Source of the DNA: DATBLE01 sp046734415
Lineage (GTDB): Bacteria; Actinomycetota; Thermoleophilia; Gaiellales; Gaiellaceae
Length of the DNA: 8,057 bases
Direction: 5' to 3'
NCBI GenBank assembly: GCA_046734415.1
Contig: JBKPRD010000048.1
Location: 1-8,057 of the forward strand
The position numbers and the translations under genes are program-made. Of this stretch, positions 1-4,984 are shown piece after piece. The notes beneath the pieces are model-generated. The model was not told the origin of the DNA. It searched no databases and saw only the letters and a program-made list of their open reading frames with translations. Every line of letters begins with the position of its first letter. The first letter of the stretch is position 1.

Positions 1-714
1 CGGGTCCGATGCCGGGTTCGTCGAGCAGCGCCGGTGCGACCGCGCGCACGTGCACGAGCCGTTCGTGTTCGAGCTCGGCGGCTTCGGCGGTTGCGGCCTG
101 GACGCGGCGGGCGAGGCTGCGCAGCACGAGCCGGGTCGCGAGCTCGTCGGCTCCTGCCGAGGTGCGACGGAGCCGACTGCAGCGCTCGAGCAGCTTGCCG
201 ACTGGCAGGCCGCGTAGTTCCTGGCGGAGCAGCTCCGGTGCTGTAACGACGACGGCGCGTAGTTGTGTGAGTGCTTCGCGGCGTACGTCGACGGCGCTGC
301 GTCGCGCGACGAGCAGCAACCGCAACGCATCGCGCCGCTCGCCGGTTCGCGGCAGGGCGAGCCTGTCGCTGGCTAGGGCTGCCCGCGCCGTTCTGGCTGC
401 ATCGAGCGTGTCGTCCTTGCCGCGCAGTCGTCGCTCGGTTCACGGGGTGCGGCTGACCTCGAGCACCGTCTCGCCGTGAGCGGCAAGGTAGCGGGCAAGA
501 CCGGCGCCGTAGCTGCCGCTGCCCTGGATCGCCCAGGCGCGCCGACCTGGCGTGTACCGATCGGCGACGCGAAGCAGCTCGCGGTAGCCGTGCGCATTCG
601 CCGGCGCCGCGGTTCCGGCGACAAGAGCGCCAGCAGGGCGGTGACAACCGCCAGGACATGCTCGTCGCGATGGGTGTCGACGCCGAGCACGTAGTCCAGC
701 TCGTCTGCAAGCAT
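1..714 (-). pseudogene. IS110-family transposase (DEDD), decayed, runs off left edge
   Basis: This is the N-terminal RuvC-like DEDD domain and linker of an IS110-family transposase, the enzyme that recombines the element through a bridge RNA. The start at 714 gives MLADELDYVLGVDTHRDEH, with the first catalytic Asp in GVDTH, and has a GGAGG at 725-729. Near 636-640 the frame shifts: a C appears lost in GCCC, and reading resumes as PAGALVAGTAAPANAHGY. The second acidic site, usually E in (I/V)EGTGSYG, reads AIQGSGSYGAGL, so the catalytic Glu is Gln. A TGA at 440-442 interrupts ...VLEVSRTP; one C-to-T change from CGA (Arg) would explain it. The same frame then stays open to base 1 through GKDDTLDAARTAR, which holds the last two Asp, and into LLDEPGIGP, the start of the C-terminal Transposase_20 domain. 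About 238 codons are visible of the usual 340-410. Three independent lesions make it inactive. Confidence 0.88.
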
Positions 715-767
715 CAGACTCGATCCTCCGACCTCGTTCGCAGGGTCCGGTGGTGCCGGTCTGATGC
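711..767 (-). promoter_or_regulatory. Start-codon hairpin and Shine-Dalgarno of the IS110 transposase
   Basis: A perfect 9-bp inverted repeat, GCATCAGAC at 711-719 and GTCTGATGC at 759-767, brackets the transposase ribosome-binding site (GGAGG on the minus strand, 729-725, 10 nt before ATG). The ATG at 714-712 lies inside the proximal arm. In a minus-strand transcript starting upstream, the stem would pair over the start codon. Insertion sequences often use such a structure to limit translation from read-through transcripts. The repeat is seen directly; its function is inferred. It may also be part of the bridge-RNA fold. Confidence 0.45.
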
Positions 768-1009
768 AAGGGAAACCGCGGCGGCAGGACGGTAATGAGT
801 CACGCCCCGAGGGCGGACAAGCTCCTGATCAAGCCAGCAGCGGGCGCCAGACCGGCGTCGCCGCGCACACGCGGACAGACCATTCCCAAGGCACGCACGA
901 AGCGGCCAGTCACTTGACGATTCACACGCGGCACGGCGACAACCAGGCTGGCAACGGCCCCAGACAGACCGACTCCGCGAGTCTTACCGTCCCTTGAGCG
1001 CGCCGTCGA
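715..1009 (-). other. IS110 non-coding leader; possible bridge-RNA remnant
   Basis: These 295 bp between the transposase start and the GntR stop hold no convincing gene. The plus-strand open frame from 764 has no family resemblance and a biased composition. In IS110-group elements the end upstream of the transposase encodes the structured bridge RNA, read in the same direction as the transposase, so this is where such an RNA would lie (minus strand). Short palindromic pieces are visible: GACTC/GAGTC at 971-975/979-983, CCGG pairs near 745-760, and the 9-bp repeat at 711-719/759-767. The element boundary, guide loops and core dinucleotide cannot be defined by eye. The position is an inference from family architecture. 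Confidence 0.3.
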
Positions 1010-1357
1010 TTAGGCGACGTCCTCGATCATCTCGACGAGTTCGTGGACGGAGTATCCCTGGCCGCGGGCGAACTCGACGAGCTCGCGGACCTTTTGCATG
1101 ACGGCGCCGCGTTCGGGTGTCCCGGCGACCGTGATTCCTCGGCGGCGGCGGAGCTCGAGTAGGCCCTCGTCCTGCAGTAGCCGTAACGAGCGGAGGACGG
1201 TGTTGGTGTTGACTCCGAGAACGGTGGCGAGGTCTCGCGCGGGTGGGAGTCGTTCACCGGGCTTTGCCTCGCCGTCTGCGATCGCTCGGCGGATCTGCGC
1301 GGCGACCTGGAGATAGAGGTCGGTGCCGTCCTCCTTGTTCACCTTGACAGTAAGCAT
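1010..1357 (-). CDS. GntR-family (YtrA-type) transcriptional repressor
   Basis: This 115-aa DNA-binding protein consists of a GntR winged helix-turn-helix and a short C-terminal helical tail with no effector domain, which is the size and layout of the YtrA subfamily. The wHTH spans about residues 13-80: YLQVAAQIRRAIADG is helix 1, PGERLPPARDLATVLGVNT leads into the helix-turn-helix, NTVLRSLRLLQDEGLL is the recognition region, and ELRRRRGITVAG is the wing. The tail (about 84-115) probably dimerises. The start at 1357 fits because the domain begins at residue 4 in the usual way; a GTG six codons later would trim it. The reading frame is intact. The gene diverges from the PD40 gene, and its first codons contain that gene's -35 box. 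A 25-bp dyad lies directly at its start, so it probably represses itself and the PD40 gene. Members of this subfamily often sit beside ABC-transporter or membrane-protein genes; the ligand, if any, is unknown. Confidence 0.88.
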   Translation of the reverse strand: MLTVKVNKEDGTDLYLQVAAQIRRAIADGEAKPGERLPPARDLATVLGVNTNTVLRSLRLLQDEGLLELRRRRGITVAGTPERGAVMQKVRELVEFARGQGYSVHELVEMIEDVA

Positions 1358-1372
1358 TGTGCTAGCGATACT
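1344..1372 (+). promoter_or_regulatory. Sigma-70-type promoter for the PD40 gene
   Basis: A perfect -35 box TTGACA (1344-1349) and a -10 box GATACT (1367-1372) are separated by exactly 17 bp on the plus strand. Transcription would start near 1379-1380, leaving about 20 nt of leader before the ATG at 1399. The -35 lies inside the first codons of the divergent GntR gene and the -10 lies in the centre of the 25-bp dyad, so a bound repressor would block polymerase. In DNA this GC-rich, such a close match is unlikely by chance. Confidence 0.7.
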
Positions 1373-1380
1373 AGCTCAAT
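1356..1380. promoter_or_regulatory. 25-bp dyad operator, likely the GntR binding site
   Basis: The arms ATTGTGCTAG (1356-1365) and CTAGCTCAAT (1371-1380) are inverted repeats matching at 9 of 10 positions around a 5-bp centre, CGATA. The site covers both -10 boxes and touches the GntR start codon. GntR/YtrA dimers bind dyads of this size, usually next to their own gene. That the neighbouring GntR protein binds here is an inference from position. Confidence 0.65.
1368..1373 (-). promoter_or_regulatory. Candidate -10 box for gntR, probably near-leaderless
   Basis: The minus strand reads TAGTAT (matching TANNNT) 10 nt before the GntR ATG, so transcription would begin at or within a few bases of the start codon. 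Leaderless transcripts are common in actinobacteria. No good -35 is present at 17-18 bp (GTGCCT). The box lies on almost the same bases as the plus-strand -10, so the two promoters cannot be occupied at once. Confidence 0.45.
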
Positions 1381-1398
1381 CGTGGATGGTAGGCACGG

Positions 1399-2669
1399 AT
1401 GACCGTTTCTGCTCCGCCTCCTCCGCCCACGCCGGCACGCACGGCTCCCGACAGCAAGCCGCTCGAGCGCGAAGAGGTCGAGGCCCTCGTCGAGGCACTG
1501 ATCGAGGAGGCGAGAAACCCGTCGTCGCCATCGGCACTATTGGGTGCTCGCAGCCCTCGCCGCATTCGTGGGCGCAGGCGTTCTCGCCCTCCTCCAACGC
1601 GGCGCGGCCTCGCAGACCGCCTCCCCGGCGCTCTCGGCGCCGGTGGGCGCGGGAGGGCATCTTGGGACATCGAGGATCGCCTTCCTGCGTGGTGACCCAC
1701 CCTTCAACGGTCCCGCTGCGTCAAACCGGCTCGAGCTCGACGTCATCAACGGCGACGGGAGCGGTCTGCGCAGGCTGGCCCATATTTCGGGGAAGGCACC
1801 CGTGTGGTCGCCGGACGGGCGGAAGCTCGTGTTCGGCAAGCAGCCACGGCGCCGCGGTGCGGCGTGCAGGCCGCTGCAAGGACGAGATCTACGTGATCAA
1901 CGCCGACGGCACCGGCCTGCAGCGGTTAACGCGGAACGCTTTGGTCGACAGTCACCCCACCTGGTCACCGGACGGTCGCAGGATCGCCTTCACGCGCGAC
2001 CGCGACGAGTTCACAGCGAACATCTATGTGATGAACGCCGACGGCAGCGGGCAGCGGAGACTGACCCCGAACCTGCAGCGGCGTCCCTGGGTCGAGCTGG
2101 CCTGGTCGCCTGACTGGAAAAAGATCGCGTTCGTCGCATCGGGCGCCCTCGGCGCCCTCGACATCTTCGTGATCAACGCTGACGGCAGCCGCCTGCGGAA
2201 CGTAACGAACACCTGGACGACGAGTTTTGACCTCGCCTGGTCGCCCGACGGGCGGCGGATCGCCTTCCTCGACGGTCCTGTGGATGGCGCTCCGCTCACC
2301 GTTGTGAACGCCGACGGCACCGGAAAGCAGCGACTGACGCGCCTCCTGATGGTCGACCTCGGTCACCCGTCCTGGTCGCCCGACGGGCGCACGATCGCGT
2401 TCATCGGCGGGAGCGGCGCCGCCGGCGCCGTCATCTACACCGTCCACGCCGACGGCACTGGGCTCCGCAAGCTCACCCACGGCCCCGGCTTGAGTGTCGG
2501 TCCCGAATGGTCGCCGGACGGGCGGCACATCGTCTTCCTCAGCTCGCGCGACGATCCCGCCCACCGCACCACCGACCTCTTCGTCATGAACGCTGACGGC
2601 AGCGGGCAGCGGAACCTGACACACACGCCAGGCGTCTCCGAATTCAGCGCGTCCTGGGCTCCCAGCTAG
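1399..2669 (+). pseudogene. Membrane-anchored PD40/TolB-like seven-bladed beta-propeller, two frameshifts
   Basis: The product is recovered by reading three frames in turn. Frame one from ATG 1399 gives a Pro-rich cytoplasmic start (MTVSAPPPPPTPAR) and an acidic helix ending EALVEALIEEA. Near 1508-1515 the frame changes, and RETRRRHRHYW follows, then the membrane helix VLAALAAFVGAGVLALL and the first propeller strands (SRIAFLRG, APVWSPDGRKLVF). Near 1845-1877 it changes again, and from KDEIYVINADGTG the frame is open to the TAG at 2667-2669. Seven repeats of the type (I/V)NADG(T/S)G...WSPDGR.IAF are visible, the last ending SASWAPS, which fits a closed seven-bladed fold related to the TolB C-terminal propeller. 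The Arg-rich segment before the helix places the propeller outside the cell. The first shift fits a 2-base loss of GC; the second fits one extra C (CRP-C-KDE). Both go the same way, so they do not cancel. Sequencing error is the main alternative. The binding partner is unknown. Confidence 0.82.
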
Positions 2670-2706
2670 AAAAGGGGGAGACACCGAGCGGCCGCATTGG
2701 TCGAAC

Positions 2707-2756
2707 AAGCCGCGTGACGGCGGCTTCGAACGCGCCTCTGACTAACGCGCGTTCGA
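2707..2756. terminator. Two back-to-back hairpins after the PD40 gene
   Basis: The first stem is AAGCCGC (2707-2713) with GCGGCTT (2720-2726) and a 6-nt loop. The second is TCGAACGCGC (2726-2735) with GCGCGTTCGA (2747-2756), a perfect 10-bp stem with an 11-nt loop. They abut, sharing base 2726, and lie 38 bp after the PD40 stop codon. No clear U-tract follows either on either strand, so they may be attenuating or mRNA-stabilising structures rather than classic intrinsic terminators. GC-rich actinobacteria often use hairpins without a U-tract. Confidence 0.45.
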
Positions 2757-2795
2757 TCGATCCCGATCGAGATCGTCTAAGTACTCGACGCTTCG

Positions 2796-3185
2796 GTGCG
2801 CGAGCGTCCTTTCCCCAGTTCTGAGCTGCCGGACGCACCGGACAGCCTCACGCGCACCCGCGCGAACGGGCTCGTCACGGTCGCGGAGCTCGCCGCCCAC
2901 CGCGCAACGCGCAGTAAAAGCGAGCCCCCTTCTGACGCAGAGATCGAGCGTGCTTTGCGTGAGCGCGAGGTCTCGGATCCCCGTGCTGCCGAGAGTCTGC
3001 TTCGTTGGCTGCAAAGAGTCTGCCCTCCCGAGGCCACTCCGGGTGTGGATCTCGACTCGCTCTCGGAACCACAGCTGCAGCGTTTGCACGCAGGCTTGGT
3101 GAAGCTCGCGTCGATGGACGACACCGTGCTCGCCGCGCTGGTCGGGCAGGTGCTGGCCGGCGCCGAGTGGGACTCGAGCTCGTAG
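2796..3185 (+). CDS. Hypothetical protein, 129 aa, mostly helical
   Basis: I do not recognise this protein. The frame opens after a TAA at 2778-2780, and GTG 2796 is the only reasonable start; no strong ribosome-binding site precedes it. The product is soluble, with no signal peptide or membrane segment. It has a disordered Ser/Pro/Arg-rich N-terminus, then amphipathic helices at about 26-37 (VTVAELAAHRAT), 46-58 (DAEIERALRERE), 62-76 (PRAAESLLRWLQRVC) and 86-123, ending LAGAEWDSSS. The Leu/Ala/Arg/Glu balance looks like real protein, while the overlapping minus-strand frames are Ser/Arg-rich shadows. It could be a truncated remnant, since both neighbours are damaged. It points the same way as the truncated kinase, 109 bp downstream. 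Confidence 0.5.
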   Translation: MRERPFPSSELPDAPDSLTRTRANGLVTVAELAAHRATRSKSEPPSDAEIERALREREVSDPRAAESLLRWLQRVCPPEATPGVDLDSLSEPQLQRLHAGLVKLASMDDTVLAALVGQVLAGAEWDSSS

Positions 3186-3294
3186 GGGTGCTCGCGCGTG
3201 AACAAGAAGACGGCCGAAGGGGAGTGCACCTCCGCGAGCGTCGGGACTCCGGCGCCGGCTTCCTCACGCCGAAGTTAGTTTTCGGCAACTGCTG

Positions 3295-3714
3295 ATGGCA
3301 GGTCGGATCTCGGTCGTAGGGGTGAAGGTGAGTGGCAACGGGAAGACGACATTCGCTCGCCGGCTTGCTGCGCAGCTGGGCGTCCCGTACACGGAACTTG
3401 ATGCGTTGTGTCACCTCGCGGGCTGGGTCGAAGCGAGCGACGACCACTTCCGGCGGGAGGTAGAAGCGGTAATGAACCGGTCGCAGGGGTGGGTGCTAGA
3501 CGGGTCCTACCTGTGGAAGCTCGGTGACCTCGTACTGCGCCGCGCGGACACGGAGCGCGGGGCGACTACGACTTTCGGGGTGCGGGCTTCGCCCTTAGTT
3601 TCAGCTGGTAGGTCCACGGACCGGCCACGTCGTCCGTCCAGGTCGCCTCCGGCTGATCGAAGTTGGCGATTGCGATCAGCACGAATCGAAGCTTTGGCCG
3701 CGGCGACTCCATGA
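3295..3714 (+). pseudogene. P-loop kinase (adenylate-kinase/topology-modulation-like), 3' truncated
   Basis: Residues 1-86 match the start of small P-loop nucleotide-kinase-like proteins often annotated as adenylate kinase or topology modulation protein. They include strand ISVVG, the phosphate loop SGNGKTTFARRLAAQLGV, the ELDAL motif, a short segment around GWVEASDDHFRREV, GWVLDGSY and KLGDLVLRRADT, after which a Walker B strand (VVWLDLP-like) should follow. Instead homology ends at about 3552, and the frame runs on through bases that are antisense to the end of the beta-lactamase-like gene (stop 3566-3568), adding about 53 meaningless Ser/Arg-rich residues. The Walker B, lid and C-terminal half (about 90-100 residues) are gone. 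The P-loop reads KVSGNGKT, with Lys where the first Gly of GxxxxGKT is expected; I cannot tell whether that is a subfamily trait or decay. There is no clear Shine-Dalgarno before ATG 3295. Not functional as a kinase. Confidence 0.75.
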
Positions 3715-4984
3715 GCGCACCCAGTTGACCGACGGGCGTCGAGAGTCCGACGGAATGCCCGGAGACGGACAACGTCGCCGCTCCGGGTATTGGGACGTAC
3801 CCGGAGCCGGTCCATGAAGAACTGTTCCAAACCCCAAGTTCTGCGCCTGCGGTCGTCGCCGAGAGGGCGTAATCCATTCCCATCGGTCCGCCCGTCCGCC
3901 TGTCCCGGTCGACGTCGAGCCCGACGACGAGCAGGTCGGAGGGCAGAAGACCGCTGCGGTTCGCGAATGACACCGTCAGCGTCAACCAACGGGAGCCATC
4001 GATAGCGACTGCAACCGAAGTGATGTCGGGTGCGCTTGGCGTATCCAAACGTGCGTCCCGATAGTCGTGCGAGCTTGGACGTGTCTGCGTCGGTATTGCA
4101 GCTCCGGCCTCGACGTGACCTGCGGGCGCCAGGTTCGTCACGGTCACCTCTCTCGACACCGTCGCCGAGGCGCCGCGGCCATCCGTGACCCTCAACGAGA
4201 CGGAGAAGGCACCCGCGTGGCCGTTCGCAGGTTTTGGCGAGTAGCAGTGCACGAGTCCGGCCGGGGTGACGGGCCCGCGCGCGACCTCGGGCTTCGTCAG
4301 CCCGAACGGATCGAGCACGCGCGTTTTCAGCTGCTCTTCGTAGCTGGAATCGGTGGCGGCCGCGAGGACCTCGCCCAGGAGTGTGTAGTTGGCGTTCGCG
4401 TAGTAGAAGGCGCCGGGTGGGCCGGCGACGCTGAACAGGCCGGCGAAGATGAGTGGCGCGTCCTGCAGCCCGCTGCGGTGCCGCAAGAGGTCGCGGATCG
4501 TGATCCCGGTGCCTGCGTCGTCAGTGAGGCGCCCGGGCAGCCATCGCTCCACGGTGTCGTCCAGAGAGAGAACGCCGGCTTCCACCAGCTGGAGCACGAG
4601 CGTTGCGGTGAATGTCGCCGTGATGCCTCCGACCCTGAACCGTCCGTTCACCGGCATCGGCACGCGAGCGCCAGCCTCTGTGGTCCCGAAGCTTCTCGGT
4701 ATAGGGGCAGCGCCAAAGCTCGTGCGCCTGCTCCACGCGGGGGTCTTCACGAGGAACACCCCGCCCGGCGCCTCCGCGCGATTCACCGCGGAAGCCAGAA
4801 GCTTGCTCAGCGGAGCATGCGTTGCCGGATCGCGAACCGCGGTCGGCTTTGTGCTGCTGGGCAGGAGGCGGTGCGTCGACTGAGCCTTCGTGACGACAAT
4901 CGCGCTGAAGGCCGTTGACGCAGGCATCGTCGCCGCTACGAGTAGGGAGGTGCTCGCTGCCAGTCTCGCAAGTCGCTTGGTCAT
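3566..4984 (-). CDS. Secreted beta-lactamase-like pseudoenzyme fused to PKD fragment and extracellular beta domain
   Basis: This is a 472-aa chimera. Residues 1-28 are a signal peptide (MTKRLARLAASTSLLVAATM, then PASTAFSA). Residues 55-250 are the first half of a serine beta-lactamase/PBP4*-like domain (PF00144): FRVGGITATFTA, LQLVEAGVLSLDDTVERWLPG, ITIRDLLRHRSGL, FYYANANYTLLGEVL, LDPFGLT and VHCYSP. The canonical FR(V/I)GS(I/V)TKTFTA is changed at both catalytic positions: Ser to Gly120 and Lys to Ala123. The Tyr-x-Asn motif is kept (Y195-A-N197). The second half, including the H/K-T-G motif, is missing; at about residue 252 it is replaced by the last strands of a PKD domain (AFSVSLRVTDG...REVTVTN, about 258-284). 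An extracellular beta-rich domain of the secreted-actinobacterial-protein type follows (about 318-466; SDLLVVGLDVDRDRRTGG, GMDYALS). Start: ATG 4984 with AGGGGGG 7 nt upstream and a 4-bp ATGA overlap with the cyclase gene. It cannot work as a serine hydrolase; it may be a pseudogene or a binding protein. Confidence 0.78.
   Translation of the reverse strand: MTKRLARLAASTSLLVAATMPASTAFSAIVVTKAQSTHRLLPSSTKPTAVRDPATHAPLSKLLASAVNRAEAPGGVFLVKTPAWSRRTSFGAAPIPRSFGTTEAGARVPMPVNGRFRVGGITATFTATLVLQLVEAGVLSLDDTVERWLPGRLTDDAGTGITIRDLLRHRSGLQDAPLIFAGLFSVAGPPGAFYYANANYTLLGEVLAAATDSSYEEQLKTRVLDPFGLTKPEVARGPVTPAGLVHCYSPKPANGHAGAFSVSLRVTDGRGASATVSREVTVTNLAPAGHVEAGAAIPTQTRPSSHDYRDARLDTPSAPDITSVAVAIDGSRWLTLTVSFANRSGLLPSDLLVVGLDVDRDRRTGGPMGMDYALSATTAGAELGVWNSSSWTGSGYVPIPGAATLSVSGHSVGLSTPVGQLGALMESPRPKLRFVLIAIANFDQPEATWTDDVAGPWTYQLKLRAKPAPRKS

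Noticed and set aside
9..479. 156-aa plus-strand frame, Ser/Arg-rich
   Set aside because: It is the antisense shadow of the IS110 transposase: the minus strand gives recognisable IS110 sequence, while this frame is low-complexity Ser/Arg.
874..970. 8-bp direct repeat GACAGACC at 874-881 and 963-970
   Set aside because: It is too short and isolated in biased sequence to be called a target-site duplication or iteron.
764..997. 77-aa plus-strand frame in the IS110 leader
   Set aside because: It is rich in Gly, His, Gln, Ser and Thr with no family resemblance, has no ribosome-binding site, and lies where the IS non-coding end is expected.
1323..1874. N-terminal part of the long 448-aa plus frame ending at 2669
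   Set aside because: Up to about 1874 this frame is Ser/Arg/Pro-rich nonsense and overlaps gntR; the real N-terminus is in the other two plus frames from ATG 1399.
1965..2708. 247-aa minus-strand frame opposite the PD40 repeats
   Set aside because: Its apparent repeats (LPAAVGVH, PVRRPG) are the antisense of NADG/WSPDG repeats on the plus strand.
3198..3278. 26-codon plus-strand frame (MNKKTAEGEC...) with AGGGGTG 7 nt before its GTG
   Set aside because: It has a plausible start signal but is very short, with no hydrophobic or structured segment and no way to tell it from chance in GC-rich DNA.
4067..4918. 283-aa plus-strand frame
   Set aside because: It is antisense to the lactamase-like gene, whose minus frame has a signal peptide and clear motifs.
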